Below are positions 1-10,526 of a stretch of 64,000 nt of DNA, in pieces. Position 1 is the stretch's first letter. Each line of letters starts with the position of its first letter. Source of the stretch: Prostheceraeus crozeri (taxonomy: Eukaryota > Platyhelminthes > Polycladida > Euryleptidae); assembly GCA_907163375.1 (NCBI GenBank), contig CAJQUW010006804.1, positions 124,001-188,000 on the forward strand, written 5' to 3'. The notes under the pieces are model-generated. The model was not told where the DNA came from. It did not search any database and worked only from the letters and a program-made list of their open reading frames with translations. The position numbers and the translations under genes are program-made.

Positions 1-132
1 AGGAATAACAAATTCAATGGGGCCAGCATTCTCAGCTGTTCGAGGATGATAATCTACAATACTTGAACTAAGAATATCTGTCTGTATGGCTTGTTGATCA
101 AACAAACAAAAACCGGAAGTTTTACACTCCAT
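1..132 (-). pseudogene. Polinton capsid protein, N-terminal end only
   Basis: The minus strand from an ATG at 132-130 starts MECKTSGFCLFDQQ and continues to GPIEFVIP at the window edge. Polinton and adintovirus capsid proteins characteristically open with a short Ser/Leu/Phe segment, a PxQT-like stretch and a GPIEF-V-P motif before the jelly-roll. Only about 43 residues are inside the window, so which capsid protein this is (penton-like or major) cannot be settled. It would form part of the particle shell. It is treated here as part of a fossil element. Confidence 0.5.
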
Positions 133-135
133 GAT

Positions 136-590
136 TAGAAGTTATAGCAGCGTCGTCGTTTAGCGCCTGATGAATGATTAGAGCCTCTGCGACGTTTGCG
201 TGAATGCCTTTTGACTGAAGATCGCACCTTACCAGCTCCGCGATGTTTCCTCCTTCCTTTATTCATTCGTTTAGGTGATTTTCTTTCCTTGAGTAACACC
301 AGCAAAGGTCTGCTTCAATGTTTTTAAACCGCGTTCCTTCCCACGATTCAACAAACTGCTCTTAAAACTTCTACCTCTGGAAAGATCACTAGCAACATCA
401 CCAGCAAAGCCAACGGCATTACTTAAACATTTCGTTTTAAAGATCTACCGACATTGGATATGAGAGGTGCTACAACAGATTTCAGTGCACCAAGTATGCT
501 ACCTCCACGTTGGCGGCGAGCGCCGATGTAAATTTGTCCTCCACCACTTACATAGGAGGGTCGTGAATAAAATGAAGCGGTTGGATTCAT
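136..590 (-). pseudogene. Polinton PX-like small basic protein
   Basis: The minus-strand reading from an ATG at 590-588 begins MNPTASFYSRPSYVSGGG. It continues with a QIYIGARRQRGGS segment and a short hydrophobic stretch (GALKSVVAPLISN), and the far end is very rich in Arg and Lys. A Tyr/Gly-rich N-terminus, an RQRGG motif, an amphipathic segment and a basic tail are the pattern of the PX/minor core proteins of Polintons, which resemble adenovirus core proteins. It lies between the capsid start and the integrase, a normal neighbourhood. The gene appears degraded. Confidence 0.5.
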
Positions 591-707
591 AGCTCAAACC
601 CTAAACATTGTTAGTTACAACTTTGCATGAATCACTGTCGATCACTTAGATGAAAGATGTCGGCACGACGCATCCAAGAGTTCATACTTGAAGGATAACC
701 AGTCCAT

Positions 708-1900
708 TTAACAAGACACCATTCTTTCACCTTGCCGTTTTTTACATCGAATGATTTTCTCTACCAAATATGTTTCACTTTCAGTGACTACCTCAATCTC
801 ATCGCGGTAAAAGCTACCCTCAATTTCTTCATTATCGTAATCTTTCAACTTGTAGGTGGTTGGAGAGTCTTTTTGATTAATCCTTGATACTGTAAATACC
901 TCCTCTGTCCAATTCGGAAGGTACCCTTTAGCAAAAACACTTTTCACTTTTGAGATACGAACTTTATCACCAATTTTCACATCACTTTTCACATGAGTGC
1001 GTTTACGTTGGAATGATTCGCGCACTTTATCTACATTGTCAGCATTTACATCTACTGGTCTGAGTCCAATAGAACGATGGATAGAGTGATTGTAGGCATG
1101 TACCGTATCTTGTAGAACCTTTGTCCAATTTTGTGTCAAGTTGGCAGTAAAATGTCGCCACAAGCGATTTTTTTAATGTGCGATTAAAACGTTCAACGAG
1201 TGCAGCTTTATAAGCACTCTTTACACTAAACAACTCAATGTCATGCCTCTCAAATAATCTTCTCACATGCTGATTTTCAAACTCTTTTCCTTGATCACTC
1301 TGAATTCTTTTTGGAATGCGGCCTTCTCGAAAAATTGTTTGGAATGCTTTTGCTACTCCTTTCCCTTCTTTAGTTTTTAAAGGTTGAGCCCACGCATAAC
1401 GCGAGAAAATATCAATGACGGTTAAAATAAATTATTGCCCGAGTTATGTTTTGAAATGGAGGCGACATCGCACAAATCTGCTTGCCACTGTTCATCGATG
1501 TCATGAACAATATAATGGCGGGTGCGGTACTTCTTTTTCGCTTGTTTGTGGAGTGTATAGGTAGCCTGACCCTTTAACATCGTTTCACTTGTGATTGTGG
1601 AAGACCACTCGCTTTTGATAATTTCTTGATAGATGCAAATCCTGCCGGATGTTTTACATCATAATAGATTGATTTCAAACGTTCAGTCGATGACGACTGA
1701 CTCTTTTTCCTCCTTCTCATCTTTTTGCTTTCTTGCCTTTCTACATTTACAACAACTGCAGCATTTAGCTTTAGCGGTTTTGCGATCGTGTTCACATTGC
1801 TTAGGGGTTTCATTGTGAGAGCTGGCGCAGCAAGTGCAAGTGACAACGACATTCACCTCTGGCGGCTCATTACATGGTAAGCAACACATCTGCTTCATAT
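708..1900 (-). pseudogene. Polinton retroviral-type integrase (broken)
   Basis: The minus strand shows, in order, a Cys/His-rich N-terminal zinc-binding area, a conserved N-terminal segment with SIYYDVKHPAGFASIKKL, a catalytic core and a C-terminal chromo/SH3-like end. The core has the DDE signature: a first Asp near DLCDVAS, a second in SDQGKEF, and Glu in ALVERFNRTLK. The C-terminal part includes GDKVRISK and a TYKLKDYD-like strand pattern. This family inserts element DNA with 6-bp target duplications. The coding sequence is interrupted several times, so it is a fossil. It sits next to the 230-aa protein in the usual Polinton neighbourhood. Confidence 0.85.
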
Positions 1901-2592
1901 TAATAGTCTGAGAACATGTATTTCCTAGGAGGAGCTGTTTTACGTTTTCCTTTTACTAGTTTTAGCGGCGATGTAGATCTACGTCGAGTTCTTCCTCTTG
2001 TTTGCTTAGTGAGTGTGGGAGGGGATGTAGCAGGTGACGTCTTAAACCAATTTGTTGGCATTTTCATCGTCTGAAGCATTGGAGCAGTAGCCATTGTTGA
2101 ATCAAGTTCCTTCAATGTCTCATTATTCAAAGCAAATTTTGGCACATTATGCTTTTTCAATAGTTTAAGAAAGTATGTCCAACCAGGTGGAACATAGCCC
2201 TGACGGCGCTTTCTACGTGTCGCATACTGAATCAAGTCTTCATAACGTGAAGCATCAATCACTTTATTTTCATCTGTAATGATTTCTCCTCTATCATTTA
2301 CATTGAGATGGGGTTCAATACTGTTGAAAAGAGATATGGCATGTGCGCGAGATGCTAAAGGTGTAGCAGTCGATACAGAGTCACGCATCTTATTCTTCAA
2401 ATTTTTCAATTGCTCAACAGTTTCCGATTGTAATAATACAGCACGATGTGGATCTTTGATGTGAACATTTTGCTGATAATCTATTTCTTTCCTATACATT
2501 TGATTTGCAAGAGGTTGCTTTACTTGCTGCATGGCAGTCAATTGTACATATTCATCTTGAGGAATAACAATCATGCGAGAATAAGAACTCAT
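1900..2592 (-). CDS. Polinton conserved protein of unknown function, 230 aa
   Basis: This open minus-strand frame starts MSSYSRMIVIPQDEY and has two visible modules. The first is a Gln/Glu/Lys-rich helical N-terminal half with a segment around LLQSETVEQLKNLKNKMRD. The second is a conserved C-terminal stretch containing YVPPGWTYFLKLLKKHNVP. A PGW-x-FL-LLKK-N-VP type segment recurs in a protein of unknown function in many Polintons, usually beside the packaging ATPase, as here. The last 35 residues are basic (GRTRRRSTSPLKLVKGKRK). The start overlaps the end of the ATPase frame by 4 bases, so the two genes are tightly packed. The frame looks whole, but it belongs to a decayed element. Confidence 0.6.
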   Translation of the reverse strand: MSSYSRMIVIPQDEYVQLTAMQQVKQPLANQMYRKEIDYQQNVHIKDPHRAVLLQSETVEQLKNLKNKMRDSVSTATPLASRAHAISLFNSIEPHLNVNDRGEIITDENKVIDASRYEDLIQYATRRKRRQGYVPPGWTYFLKLLKKHNVPKFALNNETLKELDSTMATAPMLQTMKMPTNWFKTSPATSPPTLTKQTRGRTRRRSTSPLKLVKGKRKTAPPRKYMFSDY

Positions 2593-3253
2593 AGTTTGTA
2601 GATAATCATGGGAGTTTTCAAAATATCACTTCGAAATCTAAATTCTTCCGGACACTCTTGCGTAAAGTCAATGAATAAGTAACCGTATGGTCTTTCAGTA
2701 GCTGCTTGAAAAATTTCAATTAAGGCTTTTGATCCTCTGGGTGCAACTTGTCGCGCTAAAATTTCAAATTGACTTTTATCTCGCGGATTCTTGAAAATAG
2801 CATAATAGTGTGTATTCAGGTTTCGTGTACGAGCTTCTTTTCCATCAGGAAACAAATTTTGTGTGATATAGATGATAAAGCACCTTTTATGATGTGCTGC
2901 GCGAGTGAACATATCTGTAACATCTTTTGAATTCTACTTTCTTTTAATAAATCATCCAATACAACAACATCATTAGACTGAAGTTTATCCACTGGAATAA
3001 TTCCTTCATGTCGAATAAAGTTGCGACTTTGCAATTCCTGAAACAGCGACGGTTGATAAATACCATAACACCAAATCACTTGATTGATAGGTTCCTTAAA
3101 CAACTCCCTTCTTTTATCCAATAAATTCAGCGTGAAAACAGTTTTACCTGCATGAGATGGACCTGATACAGTCAGAACTTTATCACATTGAAGTCTGAAA
3201 TCCATTTTATTACTTTGAGATTCAACAGTTGCATAATTAACGCTTAGAGCCAA
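2589..3253 (-). pseudogene. Polinton packaging ATPase (FtsK/HerA type), broken
   Basis: The minus strand encodes a Walker A motif GPSHAGKTVF about 30 residues in, after VDFRLQC-like residues. It is followed by a Walker B segment NDVVVLDDLLKE and a C-terminal part with HTRNLNTHYYAIFKNPRDK. This is the genome-packaging ATPase shared by Polintons, virophages and adenovirus-like elements; it drives DNA into capsids. The Walker residues are intact, but the gene as a whole is interrupted. It overlaps the short gene at 3237 on one side and the 230-aa gene on the other. Confidence 0.85.
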
Positions 3254-3503
3254 AGATATTACCCAATAGGTTGCCCACGGCAGGAGCTATCATTGGAAGT
3301 AGTGCTGAAAGGAAACCGCCCTTTTGTGTTAGAGTTTTCCTCTTTCTTTGAAGGGTGACTTTAGGATTGGAGATGAAACGCAATTTCGTAGCATATCGCT
3401 TAAGTAACTTTCGTTGTTTTGGTGCTAATTTCTTCGTCCTCAACTTCCTCACATGAGAAATAAATTTCACAAATGAATTTATCGTTAGCATGTCGTATAG
3501 CAT
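3237..3503 (-). CDS. Polinton small basic protein with hydrophobic tail, 88 aa
   Basis: The N-terminal two-thirds is strongly basic (KLRTKKLAPKQRKLLKRYATK). The C-terminus is a glycine-led hydrophobic segment, FLSALLPMIAPAVGNLLG, ending IFGSKR. Small proteins with a Lys-rich body and a GG-plus-amphipathic or membrane-active tail are regularly found near the ATPase in Polintons and adintoviruses. They have been proposed to act like adenovirus membrane-lytic or minor capsid proteins. The assignment rests on composition and position only. The frame is open and overlaps the ATPase start. Confidence 0.5.
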   Translation of the reverse strand: MLYDMLTINSFVKFISHVRKLRTKKLAPKQRKLLKRYATKLRFISNPKVTLQRKRKTLTQKGGFLSALLPMIAPAVGNLLGNIFGSKR

Positions 3504-3589
3504 TGTATCGCTGATTTGCTTTCATTCGTCGGAGAGCTTGAATGGCTGAAGAAAACTTTGAAGACTTTTGTGACTTTACGTTTCGCCAT

Positions 3590-3830
3590 TTTTCGTGTTA
3601 GTCTTTGCTAAAACCTATCTTTACCACATTTGCATAGGTACTAACTATTGCGACATAAGTGACACTCGAAATGACAATATCACAGTGGTTACATTGGCAA
3701 AGTTGAATGCAATTACGTATGAAACAGCGTTGACAAAAAGCATGCTTACATCTCTTGAAGATCGCTTTTCATTTCCATCCTTTTCGCTTACATACATCGC
3801 AACACATAGTTTCCACCGTTACTGATGTCT
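3590..3830 (-). pseudogene. Polinton RING-like zinc finger region
   Basis: The minus strand shows a CxxC pair (CCDVCKRKG), then CKHAFCQRC, then CQCNHC. This is the cysteine/histidine spacing of a RING finger (C-x2-C, C-x-H-x2-C-x2-C, C-x2-C). RING proteins usually act as ubiquitin ligases. One in a virus-like element could target host factors, but that is inference. The region sits between the hydrophobic-tail gene and the polymerase-N-terminus-like gene and is decayed. Confidence 0.45.
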
Positions 3831-3966
3831 ATAGCAAGTCTTTTTGAAGATATGAATTTGCTAGCCTTTTCTAAATAATAGACGCATGTACAGAAGGAAT
3901 ATACTTCGAGAGTGAGCAGACATAGCTCGAAAACCAGTTGTGCTACAATCAAGTACCACTGCATTT

Positions 3967-4377
3967 TCAATTTTTCTTTATGGAAAGTTGAATGTGAATA
4001 TCTGAAATCGCTTCAATCACTAGACTGCTACCATGATGGTTTAATGCGTTAAGACGTTCAGCAATTTTTATCATATGTCTTTTAAAAAATTCTTCGGGGT
4101 GATCTACCACTTCCATTGAATAAGAAGCAAAATGGAAAGAGCGACTTTCCACCTCTTCCTTTCCAAAATGACTAAACTTAATTTTCGCAACTAATCGCGC
4201 CATGATAATGCTATCAGAGAATGTATTCATTAACTCTAGAAATAGAGTGCTAGCATCATCGACCACTGCTTCGATGTCGGTCTCATCTTTATGAAAATTT
4301 ATCACATAATCTTGAACAGCTCCTTTTAAACTTTGCCTATAAAAATGTAATGTTCCGCAGTCGTTTGAGAAAGACAT
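3967..4377 (-). CDS. Polinton protein resembling the N-terminal module of polymerase B
   Basis: The minus strand reads an open 136-aa frame starting MSFSNDCGTLHFYRQSLKG. Conserved blocks are MARLVAKIKFSHFGKEEVE, FHFASYSMEVV, and an end with HGSSLVIEAISDIHIQL. The layout (short strand, long helix, a pleated LVIE-IS-IHIQL end) resembles the N-terminal region preceding protein-primed polymerase B in other Polintons, but here it ends where the polymerase core should begin. The identification is tentative. The same gene, about 70% identical by eye, is at 10592-11002 in copy B, which shows it is a real gene. Confidence 0.5.
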   Translation of the reverse strand: MSFSNDCGTLHFYRQSLKGAVQDYVINFHKDETDIEAVVDDASTLFLELMNTFSDSIIMARLVAKIKFSHFGKEEVESRSFHFASYSMEVVDHPEEFFKRHMIKIAERLNALNHHGSSLVIEAISDIHIQLSIKKN

Positions 4378-4464
4378 GATCGCCCTTTATCTAACCCATC
4401 CATTGCATGAAAACAACAACTCTTCTCATAGTAACATTTATTGAATAACGGTAACAAGCATGCA

Positions 4465-5035
4465 TTATAAATCAATGGTTTGAAAGAGATAAAATAGATA
4501 CAGCTGGTAACTATCATACAGCGAGCAATGATAACCATACAGGATTTTTGCAGTGTTGAGGTAAGGAGGAAAGAAGCATTGGTTATGAACGTAGCTACTA
4601 CAACGAACAGACAAAATAGGAACACACAAATCCTTAAAACGTTTCGTGACTTCATGATAATGTTGATTCACTCTACTATCCCAAGGCGGGAGCAAAATAT
4701 CATCAATGATTAGATTGGGAAATACTTTCCTCTCCTTACCAGGATTATTACATACTAGAAGGAATGCGTATAAAACATTGAAAGCAGCTACCATCCATCC
4801 GTGTTTTTATAAAGTCAACTAAGAAGAGCACTCTCACAAAGAAAAGCCATAGTCTTCGCAAATATTTCAGATTAAGTCCATGAATGTGTTTTTCTCGCCC
4901 CATTGATCAACATTGTTTTCTTCGGAATTGCAGTTGGCTATGGTTTGATGATAGACACTAACAATCTGATATGTCCAATTGTTCATAGCAATAGCACTGA
5001 GCTCCTGTACAGGTTCACCCTCACAATCCATAAAA
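4465..5035 (-). pseudogene. Polinton DEDDh-type 3'-5' exonuclease-like protein, copy A
   Basis: The minus strand carries the same protein as 11090-11620. Visible parts are an N-terminal DCEG...ELSAIAM segment (acidic pair of exonuclease motif I), a middle part with LLPPWDSRVNQHYHEVTKRFK, a Cys/His cluster (CSSYVHNQC), and the C-terminal HCSLYDSYQLYLFYL, which matches the H-x4-D motif III of DnaQ-like exonucleases. Polymerase-associated proofreading or RNA-processing nucleases use this fold. The copy is interrupted. See copy B for the better preserved version. Confidence 0.55.
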
Positions 5036-5099
5036 ATGATGATAGAAGCCTAAAACGGAAATTTACAACATCTAATGGAAACGATCTAGAACATATTAC

Positions 5100-5255
5100 A
5101 AAAATGAAAGAATTACATCGATGCTTTTCACGACAAAATAACTCAAATGATATGATTAGGCAACGAAGAAGTAAAATGTATTCTACATAAAGACCACGTC
5201 CTACGACACTCAAAGCAACATAAAAAGCGAATTGTCATAGGGTAGAGTTAGGAAA
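5100..5255 (-). pseudogene. RING-like short protein, copy A
   Basis: This is the counterpart of the better preserved region at 15155-15330. On the minus strand it keeps the FCREKHRC cysteine/histidine segment and the preceding ILLLRC. It is broken. It is listed because the two copies align base by base apart from small changes and the large insertion in copy B. Confidence 0.35.
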
Positions 5256-5258
5256 GGA

Positions 5259-5690
5259 CTAGTATGGTCTCCTTCTTTGATTTGCGTTTTGATGCCGCAT
5301 CTTCTCCGACTTGCGCTTCGTACCACTGCTGTTAAGGATTTGATCAATAAATGTCATCCACGTTGGGTGGTTTGGGAATATATAGGATGGAATTCCATAT
5401 GCATGGAGAGAGAGGCTATTTATTATCCTTGTGTGCGACCCATAATATTGCCCATTCACTTTGAAAAGGATATCGCCAAGTACCTTCTCCGAGCTCATCA
5501 CATCTGATGGGTATTGAATGATCTCCATCCTTCTTATAGTAAGTACACCAATGTGATACCGGTAGGCAAATGTGATTACCATCCCAAATCTTTCTATAGG
5601 GAGTATCCTTGTCATCTTTCGCCTTCCACTCCTTGAGCAAAGAGGAGTAGGAATTCCTATATTTAAAATGTCACTCGTACTCCTCAATAA
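5259..5690 (-). pseudogene. Polinton unknown protein, copy A
   Basis: Several minus-strand frames here share stretches with 15300-15700 of copy B: a KDDKDT-Y-R segment, IPIRCDELGEGTW, a WAxxxKDNK block, IIDQILN and a Lys-rich tail (KRKSEK). I do not recognise the family. Conservation between the copies shows it was a real gene, the first or second from the right end of the element. Confidence 0.35.
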
Positions 5691-6529
5691 TTATCATCGT
5701 TGGGCGAATTGTACGGAACTCCACGGGGTTTCATATGTAGTCCCCATACTGATATGCGGCATTATTCTTGACAAATCCTCCCCTGAAAGGGAGCATTCCA
5801 CGTTTGGAGTACTACGCTATGAATCGCATAACGCAAGGTTTGTTTAAATATTACGCTGTATCGGTGTAGGATTATGTACCTTGGTTGTTTCTCACTGGCC
5901 TTCAGTTGTAGATGATCTGATCGTACCGCGAACCTTGTAACGTTTTTGACCGCCATGTAGTCCTACTAGTTAGCAGATGAGAGTAGATGCCTTAAAATGA
6001 AAGAGGGGAAGATTTATTAAGTTACTCACGGGAGAGAGGGAGGAAAGTACGACTTACCATTTTAGTTGGATAATAGAATAGGGAACTAGAGATAGAGAAA
6101 AATGTGCGTCCAGTCACTCGTGTGATTCAACGTTGGAATTATTCTCCAACTGTGGAAGGCTCGCTATTATATAGAAAATGCTTTGATTCTCATTGGATGA
6201 TGATCCTCATTGGACAAATAACCATCATGCGGATTCCTTTTCCGAAATCCGGTGTCCATTCCGATGCTTGGTTTTGGCGCTACAGCCCAAAACGGCTGAT
6301 GATAGTGTGATCCGTATTAACGCAGTTCGTCGTTTGTAGAAACCGGGTCCACGTTCGTGCGTCCCAGTGTGATGGTTATTACGTCAGTCGACGAGTCACA
6401 ATATACTGCATGTGGTGTTCAGTTCTTGCCAATATCATAAGATCGTTTTTCCGTTAAATAGTTAAAAATTCTTGTTCCGTACGCGTTCCAGTGAAAAACG
6501 TCCCAAATTCTAACTCTGCGTTTTTCGAC

Positions 6530-7800
6530 AAGGTCCCCAAAATCTTTAAATGGCGTCCTCACATCTAAAACGAAGACAGATAGGAACAAAGAAGCCGATT
6601 CTTTCATGAATTTCTCACTCTTAGTTTTCTTTCAAACGACTATTGCAACGACAAAATCCGTCCACTAGGAAGCCAAAATCGAAGCTAGCTCTCCCGAGGT
6701 GGGGTAGGGGTAAAGGGTGGGAAAACTTGTTCGACCTAACTTTTACGAGAAAGACGATGTAACACGGGCGCATCCGAAAATTCGACACTTTGGAAAAAAT
6801 TTTCATTTTAACCGTACACATTCACTCTGACACTTACGATTTTTTCAACCTTTCCTAAAATCTTGTAACCGCTCTAACTTTTGAACGGCTGATCGGATTG
6901 ACTCGCGCCAAAAAATGTCATAGGTTAGTTTTTCATCCTCTTTCGAATGCAACCCGAACGAACAAAATCCGTCCACTAGAAGCCGAGATAGCAGCTAGCT
7001 CTCCCGGGGGGAGGGGGGTAGGGGAATGGGGAGAAAAACTTGTCGACCTTACTTTTGACGAGAAAGACGATGGTAGCACTGGCGCATCGAAATTCGACAC
7101 TTTGGGAAAAAAAAATTTAAAACAGTTTTTACCGTATACAGTCACTCTGACCTTAGGATTTTTATCAACCTTTCCTAAAAATCTTGTAACCGCCTAACTT
7201 TTGAACGGCTATATGATCGGAATGACTCGCGCCAAAAAATTTCATGGGTTAGTTTTTTTCATCCTCTTTTCGAATGCAACCCGAACGAACAAAATCCGTC
7301 CACTAGAAGCCGAATAGCAGCTAGCTCTCTCCGGGGGGGGTAGGGGTAGGGGTAGGGTGGAAAAACTTGTCACGCTAACTTTTGACGAGGAAGACGAGGG
7401 AAGACTGCGCATCGAAATTCGACACTTTGGAAAAAATTTTTCATTTTACCGTACCAGTCACTGAGACACTTATATTTTTTCAAACCTTTCCTAAAATCTT
7501 GTAACCGCTTCTAACGTTTGAACGGCTGATCGGATTGACTCGCGCCAAAAAATGTCATAGGTTAGTTTTTCATCCTCTTTCGAATGCAAAACCCGAACGA
7601 ACAAAATCCGTCCACTAGAAGCCGAGATAGCAGCTAGCTCTCCCGGGGGGGTTGGGGTAGGGTGGGAAAAACTATTCGACCTAACTTTTGACGAGAAAGA
7701 CGATGGTAGCACTGGCGCATCGAAATTCGACACTTTGGATTTCCTCCCACCCTACCCCCCCCCCGGGGTGGAAAAACTTGTTGAGACCATTTTTGACGAG
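6530..7800. repeat. Tandem repeats of about 315 bp in the Polinton end region
   Basis: The landmark CTAGCTCTC recurs at 6685, 6995, 7321 and 7634, giving periods of 310, 326 and 313 bp. Each unit holds a G-run block (GGGGTAGGGG), GACGAGAAAGACGATG, ATTCGACACTTTGG, a T/A-rich stretch and CCGTCCACTAGAAGCC. The units drift by small insertions and deletions. A partial fifth unit runs into the end at 7989. These are subterminal repeats of the Polinton, not genes; the open frames in them on both strands are chance. Confidence 0.85.
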
Positions 7801-7989
7801 GAAGACGATGGACACCACGTCCACCAGGCCGGCACACCACGTCCACCAGGCCGGCACCCAAGCCCACACGGGCGGCACAACACGCCAGGACAGGGAGGAG
7901 GAGGAGGAAGAGAGGAGGGGGGTAGGGGGGGTAGGGTGGGAAACGGCCGCCATCTTGCGCTATCTGGTGTTTGTCACTTGCTTACTACT

Positions 7990-9150
7990 CCGGTGTCGGT
8001 GTCGTGCTTTTCAAAATCCGGTGTCGTGCTCGAACCCGGTGTCGGTCAAAAAAAGCACGACACCCCAGCCCTGTAATCAACAGCAGCAGTTAAATTTTTA
8101 AGTTGATCCTGCCCTCAAACAAAGTTCTGTGACGTGTGCGAAGTTGGCGGAAGCATTATGCACTACAGCAAGATTCTATTCGAAACAGCCTCCACTTTGT
8201 CAATCTCAGCCTCCTGATCATGAATCTGGGTCCAGATCCCACAAATCCGCATTCGTGCTTGAGAAATTCAAGCCTACAGATAAAAGTGGTTCCATTGTGA
8301 AGTTAGTTCTTAGTTCCGCTGATGGGCGCAGTAAATCAGTTTTCTTCTGTCAATACCTGATCCAATTTGCAGCGCTGATCAGATTTATGATTCATTTTTT
8401 CACAACAATGAAGTCAAAAACGGCAATATCGCAACATGCTCATGCACGTGTGTAATGATAGCGGTAATACCCAGCGGAACCATTCAATTTCAGCCTCCTG
8501 ATCATGAATCTGGGCTCAGATTCCACAACTTCACAGTCGTTATTGAGAAATTCAAGTTTAAATATGCAGGTGGCTCCGCTACCTTCACACACGTAGGTCT
8601 ATGTGCCTTTTCTAGCAAAACCACAATAAGAGAGAAAGAGAAAATGCTCCCTTACAGCTTCCATCGGATTTTGATATACTCGTTTTTTCCACTTTGCACT
8701 CTTTCACATCTGACACATGTTCTTTTTTCAAGACCATTGTGAGCATGCTGCTGCGGATTTCAATGCCAAAAGAGGTTATTTGCATTCTGTTGATACTTAG
8801 ATGACGAAGCCTTTGTCGGAAGCCGAGATTTTTTGCATCAAGTTTCAGAAACTCAAAAATTCCTTTATTGAAGACCTTTTACTAATAAAATTTAATTAAT
8901 AAATTCTTAAGTTATCACTTTTGATAAAATAAATTTCACCTTAAGTCAAAAGGCTTGTCCGTCAACAAACCCACGTTCTTCTTGTTGAACTTGTGTTGCT
9001 AACTGAACAACCAATCAGAATGCAGTGTTCTACGGCCAATGTCTTGGACTGGAAATTCGTGCAGAGTGACGGATCTGCAAATATTGTTTTCATGCAATAC
9101 AACCTTAACTGAGTCAGTTAGGATTGCGTGATCTCACTCAAATCTCAGTA
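7990..9150. other. Non-coding stretch between the two Polinton copies
   Basis: No gene is recognised. A GGTGTCGTGCT motif next to the Polinton end is repeated at about 8021 and occurs inverted at about 8055 (AGCACGACACC), so it can fold. A roughly 100-bp direct duplication is marked by CAGCCTCCTGATCATGAATC at about 8206 and 8492. Both copies continue to GAGAAATTCAAG. The rest shows nothing. Confidence 0.5.
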
Positions 9151-10286
9151 TACAGGGTGAGTAAAAAAGAGTTATTTGCTTATTATAAGTTACAATAAAA
9201 TGCAACAACAAGCGGTTATAAACATGGGCAAAGCTGCAGAGACCTTTCAACAGCGACTCAAATTGAGCACCTTCCTGCTGAATGCAAAGAGAGCATCGTC
9301 GAACAAATGAGTCATAGGCCTTCATGCAGGCGTTAGATGTGAAAGAAGTAATTTCCTCTCGAATGCAGGCTGTCAGTTCTCTCGTATTTCTTGGCAGTCG
9401 CGCATACACTCGGTCTCTTAACGCTCACCACAGGAAGAAGTCGCAAACAGTAAGGTCTGGAGAACGGGGTGGCCACTCAACTGGTCCTCTTCGACCAATC
9501 CACCGACCCGGTCAGATTTTCGTCGAGGATTCTTCGACTTGCGTTGCTGTAGTGGGGAGGGGCTCCATCCTGTTGATAGAATCTGCTCTGGTTTTCGTTT
9601 CGTCGCAAGAAGGGAATAACATGCTGTTTCAGAACATTGCAGTACCGATCGCTGTTCATCGTTAGTTCACTGATGTCGTAACTCAGCACTCCAGTATGGT
9701 CTATCATGGCCCATACAGTGACAGATCTCCGGTCATGAAGCTTTTCGACGAAAGCTTTAGGGTTCTCAGTGCTCCAGTAGTGCAGATTGTGCTTATTTAC
9801 AGTTCCATTCACATGAAAGACAGCTTCGTCGGAAAAAACTATTCGGAGATGGAATTGAGGATGCTGAAGTGAGGAATTGAGGATCCATTGACAGAATTCG
9901 AGACGTCGGTCGTGATCGTCATCTGAGAGTTCCTGGACGAAGGTTGGCTTATAGGGATGATACTTTTTCTTATGAAGACAGCGAACGACGCTACTTTGCG
10001 AGACTCCAAGCGTGTTGCTTATGCGACGCGTAGAAACGTTCGGGTCATCTTCAATTATCGGCTTGATGGAGGTAAAGATATCGTCACCTGTAGCCGTCAC
10101 TGGACGACCACTTCCATTTTCACGCTTATTCATATCCCCATACGTAAGGAATTTCTTCATCCAACGATGGACTGTCGGTGGATGTGGGGCTTCCTCATGA
10201 AATTCATCCATGTATTTCCTCCTTGCTTCGGACACATTGTTGAATGTAACCGCCCATGCAACAAGCCTTGCCTTCCTTTCCATCAT
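9134..10286 (-). pseudogene. Mariner-type transposase (frameshifted)
   Basis: The likely start is the MMERKARLVAWAV methionine at 10286. The frame extends further up to 10442, but those residues look non-coding. An N-terminal helix-turn-helix region with the GSGRPVTATGDD linker is followed by the catalytic domain: first Asp in IVFSDEAVFH, second in QQDGAPPHY. The rest continues in other frames: WPPRSPDLTVCDFFLW near 9450 and RLPRNTRELTACIREEI from about 9400. There is at least one frameshift near 9480 and a stop after FFLW. Counting across the shift gives about 41 residues between the last two Asp, as in DD41D (rosa-like) elements rather than DD34D mariners; that count depends on the reading. 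It is not functional. Confidence 0.85.
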
Positions 10287-10526
10287 AGTTTGGCATGAAT
10301 GAAGCACTAAATGAATACTTGTACATACACTTGTATAAACTATGTACAGAAGCCATTCGTTCGATGATATGAATTCGAATTTTTTGAACAAAGAGCATTG
10401 ATTTGGTGCTTGGATATGGAAAATAAAACCATAGAAATTCAATCAGTCAACTTGAGAAAGAAATCAGAATGACAATTCAGATAGATTTTTCACAAACTTC
10501 AAATAACGTTTTTTTTACTCACCCTG
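9153..10526 (-). mobile_element. Mariner-type (IS630-Tc1-mariner) DNA transposon, about 1.37 kb
   Basis: The ends are perfect inverted repeats, CAGGGTGAGTAAAAAA, extending imperfectly to GTTATTTG. The element is flanked by TA at 9151-9152 and 10527-10528. It holds one transposase gene on the minus strand. The right flank is Polinton copy B, but the left flank does not continue the Polinton. Confidence 0.95.

Larger units (their letters stand above)
1..7989 (-). mobile_element. Polinton/Maverick relic, copy A (left end outside window)
   Basis: All recognisable genes lie on the minus strand. From the right end leftwards they are: an unknown protein, a RING-like protein, a DEDDh exonuclease-like protein, a polymerase-N-terminus-like module, a second RING-like region, a short hydrophobic-tailed protein, the packaging ATPase, a conserved 230-aa protein, a retroviral-type integrase, a basic PX-like protein, and the start of a capsid protein. 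Integrase, packaging ATPase and capsid together identify a Polinton. The right terminus reads GCTTACTACT, so inward it begins AG as Polinton ends do. It is followed by CCGGTG (7990-7995), a candidate 6-bp target duplication whose partner would be outside the window. No polymerase B core is seen in the visible part. The element is broken, with roughly five to ten interruptions over the visible coding parts, while several small genes still look open. Divergence from copy B suggests an old insertion. Confidence 0.85.

Noticed and set aside
6898-8101. Overlapping long open frames on both strands
   Set aside because: They follow the tandem repeats of the Polinton end, are GC-biased, shift frame from unit to unit and resemble no protein.
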